Source: Symbiodinium natans
Taxonomy: Eukaryota; Sar; Dinophyceae; Suessiales; Symbiodiniaceae
DNA length: 64,000 nucleotides
NCBI GenBank assembly: GCA_905221605.1
Contig: CAJNDS010002313.1
Coordinates: 379,001 to 443,000, forward strand
Direction of reading: 5' to 3'
A program made the position numbers and the translations under genes. This document shows positions 11,987-19,799 of the stretch, in pieces. The notes under the pieces were generated by a model, which was given only the letters and a program-made list of their open reading frames with translations, searched no databases and was not told the DNA's origin. How positions within the stretch are numbered: the stretch's first letter is position 1; every line of letters starts with the position of its first letter.

Positions 11987-12733
11987 CTTGTAAAGGGTTA
12001 CAGGAGATGTTTCTGAGGGTTGAGTGGCTGAAGGCTTGAAGGGGATGAAGGGCTTGGGGGAAATTATGCACCTAGGCCTGAAAGAAGCCTGCGAGCTCTT
12101 TAATGTAAGGCCCCTGCCCCAGAAGTCTCTGCCTCACCTGCATGGGTCGGATTGTGGGTTCGCTTGCGCCAACGCTCCGTGCTCAAACCTGCGCAAAACC
12201 GCGAGATGAGTTCACATTCACATGGCAATCCTCGGCCGTGGACCGGGCTACGTAGTACGTCATCCCGAAGTCTGCGAGCAGAAGGCCTGATCCGATGCAG
12301 CACCAGTTCCTCCAAGCCGGCCCCGAAGCCCAAGTTCGACCGGTGATACTCCGAAACCAAACAGGGTTTAGGGTTTAGGGTGTAGGGTTTAGGGTTTAGG
12401 GTTTCGGGCTGTAGACGCAAGGGCCAAGTAGCTCTACCACCAGACTCATGGCGACTGTGCTGCTGCCGAAGCGGCTTTGTGCTTCCACCACCGCCGGCCT
12501 GCTGAGGACCCCGAAAGTATAGACCAGAGCTTGCCTTTCAACTTCGTAGCCTCAACCCTAAACCCTAAACCCTAAACCCTAAACCCTATAATAGCCGAGA
12601 GTGAGTGGTAAAAAGGGCTCCATTGGAGTAGTTGGTGAAAGTTGAGGAGGGTGGGGGGTTTTTTGCGGCATAGAGTTGCCGGAGTTAGAGCGCCGGGGCG
12701 GGCCCTGGGCTTCAAGGCTCCAAGCCCTTTTAG

Positions 12734-12776
12734 GGTTGTAGGGTTTAGGGTTTAGGGTTTAGGGTTTAGGGTTTAG
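12734..12776 (+). repeat. (TTTAGGG)n array, left flank of the copia insertion
   Basis: About five heptamers ending in TTTAG immediately before the 5' LTR. The matching array resumes after the 3' LTR at 22282, so the retrotransposon split one telomere-type tract. Confidence 0.9.
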
Positions 12777-12903
12777 TGTAAATCTGTGAAGGTGTATAGT
12801 TTCTCCCCGATCCCTCCCGTAGTTTCCTTCGCTCGCCGCAGGCACAAGGGTTTTGTTTGCGCGATGAAAACGCGCTACTGCTGCCTACTTTAGGCGTCTT
12901 AGA
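12777..12903 (+). repeat. 5' LTR of the copia element
   Basis: 127 bp, starting TGTAAATCTG and ending GGCGTCTTAGA, identical base for base to 22155-22281. It starts with TG but lacks the usual terminal CA. It contains a TATA-like GTATAGTTT near its start, a possible promoter. It is very short for a copia LTR. Confidence 0.93.
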
Positions 12904-12921
12904 TTGGTAGCGGAGCCTGTC
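12904..12921 (+). promoter_or_regulatory. Primer-binding site, initiator tRNA-Met type
   Basis: Directly after the 5' LTR stands TTGGTAGCGGAGCCTG. Its TGGTAGCGGAGC part agrees at ten of twelve positions with the initiator-Met primer site common in copia elements (TGGTATCAGAGC). The position and the TGG expected from the tRNA CCA end support the call. Confidence 0.7.
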
Positions 12922-12933
12922 CGTTCTAGAGCC

Positions 12934-15900
12934 ATGTCTTCTGGTTTGACCAGCTTCTATGCGCGCCAGGGGCGCCCACCGGCGGAGGTTTTCGCTACGA
13001 TCGATGAGACAGCGCCGAGAGGCGCATCTGGTGCAGAAGAACCAGACGCACAGTCTGAGAGGGTTGGCAACAATGCAGAACGTGATGGACATGAACGTCA
13101 TCAAGGACGTCGAGAGCAAGACGACGAAGATCCATGGTCTCGGGGCGATGATCCATGGACGCAAGGTGGCAGTCGGCCACAGGACTGGTCCTGGGGGAGC
13201 AATTGGTGGGATGGGTCCTACCAATGGGGCTCATGGCAGGATTGGCGACGTGGCCCAGGACGACATGCGGCGGCACCGTGGCAGCGCTGGACGAGCCAAG
13301 ATGACACGTGGGGTTCCACCTCGGCACATACAGGTGGATCCGATGAACGCGATGAACGTGGCGGCACAGCGGCAGCGGACGACGAGGAGCATGACTACCC
13401 GAAGGCTACTGGCGGCGCGTCGGCGAACAGGGACAGCATCGACTACACGAAGGCTTCGGGCGGCGCGTCGGCGTTCAGGGAGATCGAAGGCTACACGAAG
13501 GCTTCGGGCGGCGATGGCGCCGTCATGACGAGAGAACAGGGAGCTCACGGAGATCTACGAGGACACACTCGTGAAGGTGATGGTGTCGGACATGGACGAC
13601 GTGAAGGTGGAGGCCCAAGCGAAAAGCTCACCGTGCCGGGCTTCAACGGCAAACCTGGGGACGCCGACGGAGACGATGTGGGCGTCTCTGCCCGTTCGTA
13701 CCTACGCCAGGTTGCCGCCTGGATGCGCATGACGAAGATCTCGAAGGATAGACAAGGGTTAGTGCTTTACCAACACCTGACTGGTAGAGCATGGGTCGAG
13801 GCGGAGGGCCTCGACCTGGATCGTCTCGCGGCGGCCACCGGGGCAGAGTACTTCGTTGATTGGGTGCGTGAGCGGTACCTTGATGTGCAGGTGACGCAGG
13901 TTGGAAGGAGCTTGAGCGCTTTCTTCAGACAGCTCAGGAAGCGACCTGGACAGAGTATCCGGGACTACGTGGGCGAGTTCGACCGGGCGCATGCTCGATT
14001 AATCGAGTGCGGGTGCTCTCTGCCTGACTTGGCGGCGGCCTGGGTTTTCGTGGACAGGATGGGATTGGAAGAAGCCTCCGAACTCAACTTGTTGGCCTCG
14101 GTAGGGAACCAGTACAACTTGCGTCAGCTCCAGAAGGCGGCCATCGTTCAGGACAGGGCGCTCAGGAAACCTTGGGAGAATGGCAACAAGGGCGGTGGCA
14201 ACGATCGTGGTCGTGGCGAATGGTGGAGGCAGAAGAAAGGGCTTCAGTCTGCCCTCATGGCGGATGACGTCTTTGCCCAGGACCAACACGACGAGGACGT
14301 GGAGTACCAGGAGTCGGAGACGATGCCGGAGGAGGTTGCCGCCGAGATGTACCACACGTACATGGCGTCTGCGAAGGAGAAATACCGTGACAACGCCAAA
14401 CAGCGCGGAGTTGAGGGAGAAGCGCTCAAGGCACTCTCGGCCGAGAAGCTCAGGACGGCGAAGGCCCGTTCGTTCTGCGCAGGGTGCCGTCGCCGAGGGC
14501 ACTGGCACCGTGATGCAGAGTGTCCCCTGAATCAGGGAAAGGGGGATCGACCTGTCGGCGCAAAGGAGGGCCGAAATCATGATGAGGCTGTCAAGACCAC
14601 CTTCCAGACCCAGATTGTCTACGTCACATGGGACCTCGATGCGGAGACGGGATCGAAGGCCACCTTGTCAGGGATCACCGATACAGCTTGTTCGAGGACC
14701 GTAGCGGGCTCCGGATGGCTTGAGATGTACATGGACCAGGTCGGGAAGATTGGCCAAAAACCAAGGATCCTGAGCAACGACGAGCACTTCAGGTTCGGTG
14801 CCTCACGAATCTTCCACTCGAACTATGCCGTAGTGATCTCCTTCAAGCTTGGCAACGCAACGGTGCAGGTGAAGGTCGCCATCGTCAATGGGGAGCTTCC
14901 GTTGCTCCTAAGCCGGACCGTCTTGGGAGGCCTCGGGATGATCATGGACATCGCAAAGAACAGGGCAAGCTTTTCCGCGGTCGGTGTCACCGACCTTCCT
15001 CTTTTGATCACAGAGACCGGACATCCTGCGGTCCCTCTCACACCGGTAAGCATGCCCATGTCTGAACAGGACATGAAGGTATGGTCCGGAAAGGAGCTGT
15101 TGATCCACTCGAAGAGCGCGGAATACATGGTCCACATGACACAGCAGCTGTCAAGCCACACCGGGGGTTACGGGTTAGAACAGGAAGCAGCTTGGGATGT
15201 TTCGGTTGCACCTACGGGATCTCCTACCTCTCCAATGCCAGTTCTCTTTTACCCTAAGAAGATTGGAGCGGCTGCACGAAACATGTTCCTTGCGGACACC
15301 CTTAATGTCGACGCTTTCATTGCTTGGTGGAAGGCCACGAACATAACCACTGATTTCTGGATAGAAGGAGAGACAGTACTTGTACGTGTTCACGTGGTCC
15401 CTCGGCGCACTTTCTTCAATCCAGGAGGTTGGGCTACAAAGAATCACGAACACAAGGAGGCCCTCATGCAACAACTCGGGAGTGTACGTAGTACCAGTGG
15501 GATCTCATGTAAGACCTATCGTGACTTGGTGCCTGTGCATGGTCTGTGGCAAGGACATGATGATGATGGACAATATCCCGTGTTGTGGGTTGGCCGAAGC
15601 ATGTTTTGTAGACGCAAACCACAAGTGCGCACGCCCCTACCTGACCCCGCCTCGCTGAGTCATGTCGTCTCCGAAGGGGCCAGCGTTGAGCGTGATGAAG
15701 AAGGAGGACCTGGTGAACGAGTGTCACCGGTTGAGCATCACGGTCCAACCCCAGTGGACAGTCCCGGAACTGCGAAGCATCATCCAGGAGGAACGGAATC
15801 GTGCCCAGCCCTCGCAGACGGTGCCAAAGGGTCTGAGCTCTATGTCGTTGGAGGAGCTGAAGTCCATGGCGAACACCTTCAACATCCAGCTTCCGGAGAG

Positions 15901-16908
15901 GCCAAATCGTGGACTCATCATGCGGCTGATCCGCGACACGACGCAGGATGTGGGGGACAGGGTGATGTGCTTCGGGAGGTACAAGGGGTATGCCTTTCGA
16001 GATGTTCCATTGGGATATCGCCAGTGGGCACAGCGGGAGATGGCGGTCAACGACAACTGCTCCGAGGACCTGAGGATGTTCGCCAGCTGGGCCAGTCGGG
16101 AGGAAGAGAGCGAGGGCAGAGCCACCTACGACCCGGAGGCCCATGCGGTGATTCCCTACAACCCGAGCGAGGAGAGTTGGTCGATGGTCCGCACGGCGCC
16201 GGGTTCTTCCACGACACACCGGACGACGACCATGATGACGGCGGCCTTGCAAACACCGCAGACCCCGACTCGAGGCGGAGGACAGCATCGGAAGGGCAAC
16301 TCAAAGGGGCGAGACCTCCACCGCTGGAGCACAACATCGGAGCCGGGTGTGGGAGTCCACGACTATGTCCCCAAGGCCAAAGCGAAGACGAGGACACGAT
16401 CGGATGCGGGAAGCATTTCGTCGATGGACCAGGAGGTGGACCCGGAGACCCTCGACGAGATACAGTTCCTGGAGACCAGGTTGGCTGTCCTCAAGGATCG
16501 TCACGGCTTACCCCCGTCGCGGAGGTGATTGAGCAGGAAAGTGGTCGAACTGGGCAAGGGGCCACGGCGCGGTTCGACGACATGGCAGTGGTCCGTGGTG
16601 ATGGCGATGCTCACGCAGAAGAGACCTGTCGAGACATCGTGTACTACGATTGCGAAGAGGAGGCAGACCCACCACAACACCCGAACAAGACCATCGACCC
16701 GGCTCATGAGGAGGAGGTGGTCCTCGTCGAGGATGATGAAAACTTGCCTGAGACCCTCGAGAACACCATCGCCGATGAGATTGCGGGGTACCATTTCGAT
16801 GAGGAGTACAAGGATGTCCTGATGACGAAGGTTAATCAGGGGCCGAGCTTCCAAGGACGAGATGAAAGACCTCTCTTCATGGAGATCTACGCCGCAAGGG
16901 TGGATTGA
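12934..16908 (+). CDS. gag-protease ORF, open through the cargo region
   Basis: The chosen start is ATG 12934 (MSSGLTSFYARQ), since the frame upstream is only LTR/PBS. The first 230 residues are Gly/Asp/Arg-rich low complexity with a repeated KASGGASA motif. A capsid-like gag region follows at about 13,640-14,170 (…SYLRQVAAWMRMTKIS… to …LQKAAIVQD). A zinc knuckle CAGCRRRGHWHRDAEC sits at about 14,476-14,523. An aspartic protease motif ITDTACSRT lies near 14,674. From about 15,660 to 16,528 the frame stays open, but the translation looks like noise, because the real protein there lies in the next frame. From about 16,530 to 16,908 protein-like acidic sequence returns and ends FMEIYAARVD, just inside a methyltransferase-like motif I. 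Several indels are the simplest explanation. Confidence 0.85.
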   Translation: MSSGLTSFYARQGRPPAEVFATIDETAPRGASGAEEPDAQSERVGNNAERDGHERHQGRREQDDEDPWSRGDDPWTQGGSRPQDWSWGSNWWDGSYQWGSWQDWRRGPGRHAAAPWQRWTSQDDTWGSTSAHTGGSDERDERGGTAAADDEEHDYPKATGGASANRDSIDYTKASGGASAFREIEGYTKASGGDGAVMTREQGAHGDLRGHTREGDGVGHGRREGGGPSEKLTVPGFNGKPGDADGDDVGVSARSYLRQVAAWMRMTKISKDRQGLVLYQHLTGRAWVEAEGLDLDRLAAATGAEYFVDWVRERYLDVQVTQVGRSLSAFFRQLRKRPGQSIRDYVGEFDRAHARLIECGCSLPDLAAAWVFVDRMGLEEASELNLLASVGNQYNLRQLQKAAIVQDRALRKPWENGNKGGGNDRGRGEWWRQKKGLQSALMADDVFAQDQHDEDVEYQESETMPEEVAAEMYHTYMASAKEKYRDNAKQRGVEGEALKALSAEKLRTAKARSFCAGCRRRGHWHRDAECPLNQGKGDRPVGAKEGRNHDEAVKTTFQTQIVYVTWDLDAETGSKATLSGITDTACSRTVAGSGWLEMYMDQVGKIGQKPRILSNDEHFRFGASRIFHSNYAVVISFKLGNATVQVKVAIVNGELPLLLSRTVLGGLGMIMDIAKNRASFSAVGVTDLPLLITETGHPAVPLTPVSMPMSEQDMKVWSGKELLIHSKSAEYMVHMTQQLSSHTGGYGLEQEAAWDVSVAPTGSPTSPMPVLFYPKKIGAAARNMFLADTLNVDAFIAWWKATNITTDFWIEGETVLVRVHVVPRRTFFNPGGWATKNHEHKEALMQQLGSVRSTSGISCKTYRDLVPVHGLWQGHDDDGQYPVLWVGRSMFCRRKPQVRTPLPDPASLSHVVSEGASVERDEEGGPGERVSPVEHHGPTPVDSPGTAKHHPGGTESCPALADGAKGSELYVVGGAEVHGEHLQHPASGEAKSWTHHAADPRHDAGCGGQGDVLREVQGVCLSRCSIGISPVGTAGDGGQRQLLRGPEDVRQLGQSGGRERGQSHLRPGGPCGDSLQPERGELVDGPHGAGFFHDTPDDDHDDGGLANTADPDSRRRTASEGQLKGARPPPLEHNIGAGCGSPRLCPQGQSEDEDTIGCGKHFVDGPGGGPGDPRRDTVPGDQVGCPQGSSRLTPVAEVIEQESGRTGQGATARFDDMAVVRGDGDAHAEETCRDIVYYDCEEEADPPQHPNKTIDPAHEEEVVLVEDDENLPETLENTIADEIAGYHFDEEYKDVLMTKVNQGPSFQGRDERPLFMEIYAARVD
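15662..16528 (+). CDS. Cargo ORF with SAP-like and ExoX-C-like segments
   Basis: 288 residues from ATG 15662, in the +1 frame relative to gag, six bases after an in-frame TGA. Residues about 10-75 (KKEDLVNECHRL…, then SLEELKSMANTFNIQLPERP…GLIMRLI) look like one or two SAP-type DNA-binding helix pairs. Residues about 100-143 contain CFGRYKGYAFRDVPLGYRQWA, the pattern of the ExoX-like C-terminal fold (FGKYKG…dvP..Y..W). The tail is basic and Arg/Lys/Thr-rich, with a final helix. The gag frame is also open over this stretch. This frame is judged the real one by composition and motifs. It could be a separately started ORF or part of a pol polyprotein displaced by an indel. The domain names are inferences from pattern. 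Confidence 0.75.
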   Translation: MSSPKGPALSVMKKEDLVNECHRLSITVQPQWTVPELRSIIQEERNRAQPSQTVPKGLSSMSLEELKSMANTFNIQLPERPNRGLIMRLIRDTTQDVGDRVMCFGRYKGYAFRDVPLGYRQWAQREMAVNDNCSEDLRMFASWASREEESEGRATYDPEAHAVIPYNPSEESWSMVRTAPGSSTTHRTTTMMTAALQTPQTPTRGGGQHRKGNSKGRDLHRWSTTSEPGVGVHDYVPKAKAKTRTRSDAGSISSMDQEVDPETLDEIQFLETRLAVLKDRHGLPPSRR

Positions 16909-19799
16909 GCGCTGCATTTGAAAGTCTGGGGTACCAGGTCATTTCGGTGGATTTCCCCGATTGGGATCTGGATGTGCCCAGCCAACGGCGCGATCTTCTA
17001 CGACTTGTCCAAGATCTAGAACCTGATGTTCTTTGGTGTGCCCCGGAATGTACCCTCTGGAGCGTGATACAGAATTTGGTCACGAAGGACGACGCCGACA
17101 AGGAATCTCTGGAAAGAAGAAGGGCAGCGCATCACAGGTCACACCTTCACCTCGTCCGAACCTTGTACCTTGAGCAGGAGCGACGAGGAAGAATTGCTGT
17201 CGTGGAGCACCCCCGGGGCTCAGTGGCATGGAAGACACGAGCTCTACGGGATCTTCCTGGTGCTGCACTACATGTTGACCACTGTGCGTATGGTTCATGC
17301 TTGCCGAACGTCAAGGGAGAGCTGAAGCCCATCAAGAAACCCACGCGTCTCCAGGTGACACATCCCGAGCTGGAAGGGTTGATTCAACGACGCTGCTCCG
17401 GAGATCACGATCATCTGACCCTTCTCGGTGGTGGAAGGGGGTGTCGATCACTTGCAAGGGCGGCGGCGGCGTACCAAGAAGGCTTCTGTCGAGCAATGGC
17501 CACAGGCATCTCTTGCATTGTGAAGAGTATGAGAGCGAGAGCACGGGTTGCGCCAGAGGGACAGGACGACAATGGATGGGCCGATCGGTGTCCTCATGCT
17601 GACGGAGAACGGTTGGCAAAGGAGGCGATGCGCGCCAAGGACTTCTCCTACGCCAAGTTGGAAGAGATTGCCGAGTCCCTCCCTGAGCGCATCCATATCA
17701 CGCACCGAACCACAGCTGGAGGACAAGGACGACGCGTGCCAGGACTGGTGGGTGGTTTGTGGACCCACGGGAAGTGGATGAACATATCTTCGGCAACCAA
17801 GGAGGTGCCGTGGACCTGCAAGTACATCAACATGTGGGGACGCGCCCATAACCAAGGGACATGGACGTCTTTCGCCTTGGCGAAGAACCTCAAGCACGAG
17901 ATGCACGCTGACAACCACAACCTTCGAGGCTTTCCCAACACGACAACCTCTTTCGGACCATTCCGAGGCGGGGAACTCTGGCTACAGAACCTTGACGGTG
18001 ATGACATCGCTGAGAACGAGGGTGGAACAGTTTGGAAACAGGACAAGCATGGAAAGTGGTTTCCCGGAAGGTGTGTGTCCTCCCGAGAAAAGCTCCTTCG
18101 GTTTGATCCCAAAAGGCTACACCAGACTGAAGAATGGGAAGGTGATCGCTGGTGCCTCACTTTCTATACTACTCGTGGTGCCCCGAACACCACCCTCGAG
18201 ATCCGTGATCGACTTCGGAGTCTGCGTTTCCCCCTTGGTAAGCTAAGCGGCTTGCCCCCTTACAACCACGATGTCGAATGGAAGGAGGAGAACAGGCCTA
18301 AGAAGAGCATCCGAAAGGGGCTACATCGGATGGCCCGAAAGCTTGGCGCCTTGGCGACTTGGTCGGCGATGGTGGCATCTACGCTCCTACCACAAGGCCT
18401 TGACCTATCCAATCTTGGATGTCGTGGCCAGGAGGTGTCGCTTTTTGAGCTTGGGGGCACCAACAAAACTTTGGAGGCGATGGACAGCGACTACATCTTT
18501 GCTGAACCCATCTTTGGCGATGAGCTCCTCGATCCGGAAATGATCAGTTATGGCATCAAGTTGATCACCGAGTTGAGACCGAGGACCCTATGGATTCATG
18601 GCGAACCACTCCTGCGGAATGGGGTTGCTCTCGAAGAATTCATCAAGGTGCAGCTCGCTGGAGGTGGAAGGATCGTCGTACAGGCAGCGTCGGAGAGTCC
18701 TTTCTGGCTGTCCGAGACTGGAGTCGCCCTCTTGGAGCACGACCGAATGAGGGAGACCGACAACAAGGATGATGTGATCTGCACCTATGATGGTCGTGTA
18801 CGTGATGAGTGGCAGCAGGCGCATGAGACACAGGCTAAGGACCTCCTCACTTCCTTCATGACGACCGGAGGTTCTCGAGAGAAAGAGACAACGGAGGACC
18901 CTCTACGAGGAAGTCGTGCGATCACGTTTCCGGGAGAACCCCGAGTGAAGCCAGAGGTTGCTGGAGCACTTCGTCGACTACACCAGAATTTGGGTCATCC
19001 CTCGGTTGCCGAGCTCACGAGGCACCTCAGATTGGCTGGCGCTGGCACTGATGTAACTCAAGCAGCAAAGAGACTTCGGTGTGAAACGTGTGCCCGTTGT
19101 GTCGGAGGAGGATCGCCACGTCCCGCCTCGTTGCCTACGCTTTTGTCCTTCAACCAGGTGGTCGGAGTAGACGCTTTCTCTGTGGTCGACTCGCACGGCA
19201 AGAAGTACGACATGCTTTCGGTGTACGACCACGGGACCTCCTATCACTTGGTGGGGCTTCTAAGGGGACACAGCACTGAGGCGATGGAGGAGACCTTCTT
19301 CGAGATCTGGGGAAGGACTTTTGGGGCACCGAACACCTTGGCCATTGACCTTGAAACTGGTCTACAAGCGGGTCTAGCTCGTTTTGGTAGCTGGCACGGA
19401 TGCAAACTACGCAACGCTGCTGGGCAGGCACATTGGCAGCTTGGAGCAACTGAGCGCCATGGAGGAGTGTGGAAGGCCATGTGGAAACGAGTCTGCGACG
19501 AGAACAGCCTGGAAGAGAAAGACCTTTACCTTGGCATCATGGCAGTGAATGGGGCCAAGAACGAATTGAGACGCCAGAGTGGATTCTCACCGGCCCAGGC
19601 CGTATTTGGCAAGGACCCTTATGTCCCGGGCGAACTACTTGATGATCGGGATGCTGGGCAACAAGAACATATCCTCTCGGTAGACATGCAGCGAGCAAGG
19701 GAACAAGCGATCCGCATGTCAGCTCGCTGTGCTTACTTCCGATGTCAAGGTGACTCAAAGCCGCCGTGCTCTCCTTCAGCGAAGTCGTGTGGCGATTGA
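16905..19799 (+). CDS. Copia pol, part 1: methyltransferase-like, 2OG-Fe(II)-like and integrase
   Basis: The frame has no ATG at its beginning. In-frame sequence just before it reads RKGG, so it continues the motif broken at the end of the preceding ORF. Numbering from 16905, residues 1-130 are Rossmann-like: GGLSAAFESLGYQVISVDF, then DVLWCAPECTLWS with Cys49, then VVEHPRGSVAW. Residues about 325-425 carry HAD (His334, Asp336), GGELWLQ, a distal His406 and Arg415, the 2OG-Fe(II) dioxygenase set. Residues about 505-650 form another alpha/beta segment with no clear motif. Integrase follows: an HHCC zinc region (…LHQNLGHPS…RCETCARC) at about 18,980-19,105, then a DDE core (VGVDAFS; AIDLETGL; GATERHGG) at about 19,160-19,470. 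The frame ends in a tail that departs from the family pattern after CAYF. Confidence 0.85.
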   Translation: MSAAFESLGYQVISVDFPDWDLDVPSQRRDLLRLVQDLEPDVLWCAPECTLWSVIQNLVTKDDADKESLERRRAAHHRSHLHLVRTLYLEQERRGRIAVVEHPRGSVAWKTRALRDLPGAALHVDHCAYGSCLPNVKGELKPIKKPTRLQVTHPELEGLIQRRCSGDHDHLTLLGGGRGCRSLARAAAAYQEGFCRAMATGISCIVKSMRARARVAPEGQDDNGWADRCPHADGERLAKEAMRAKDFSYAKLEEIAESLPERIHITHRTTAGGQGRRVPGLVGGLWTHGKWMNISSATKEVPWTCKYINMWGRAHNQGTWTSFALAKNLKHEMHADNHNLRGFPNTTTSFGPFRGGELWLQNLDGDDIAENEGGTVWKQDKHGKWFPGRCVSSREKLLRFDPKRLHQTEEWEGDRWCLTFYTTRGAPNTTLEIRDRLRSLRFPLGKLSGLPPYNHDVEWKEENRPKKSIRKGLHRMARKLGALATWSAMVASTLLPQGLDLSNLGCRGQEVSLFELGGTNKTLEAMDSDYIFAEPIFGDELLDPEMISYGIKLITELRPRTLWIHGEPLLRNGVALEEFIKVQLAGGGRIVVQAASESPFWLSETGVALLEHDRMRETDNKDDVICTYDGRVRDEWQQAHETQAKDLLTSFMTTGGSREKETTEDPLRGSRAITFPGEPRVKPEVAGALRRLHQNLGHPSVAELTRHLRLAGAGTDVTQAAKRLRCETCARCVGGGSPRPASLPTLLSFNQVVGVDAFSVVDSHGKKYDMLSVYDHGTSYHLVGLLRGHSTEAMEETFFEIWGRTFGAPNTLAIDLETGLQAGLARFGSWHGCKLRNAAGQAHWQLGATERHGGVWKAMWKRVCDENSLEEKDLYLGIMAVNGAKNELRRQSGFSPAQAVFGKDPYVPGELLDDRDAGQQEHILSVDMQRAREQAIRMSARCAYFRCQGDSKPPCSPSAKSCGD

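Larger units (their letters stand above)
10631..12776. other. Non-coding with scattered telomere-type repeats
   Basis: Apart from the possible exon at 11834-11986, the stretch shows short CCCTAAA/TTTAGGG tracts (10914-10945, 12363-12405, 12555-12587 and 12734-12776). Weak open frames exist on both strands, including a 135-codon frame on the minus strand at 10940-11347 without recognisable features. Confidence 0.5.
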
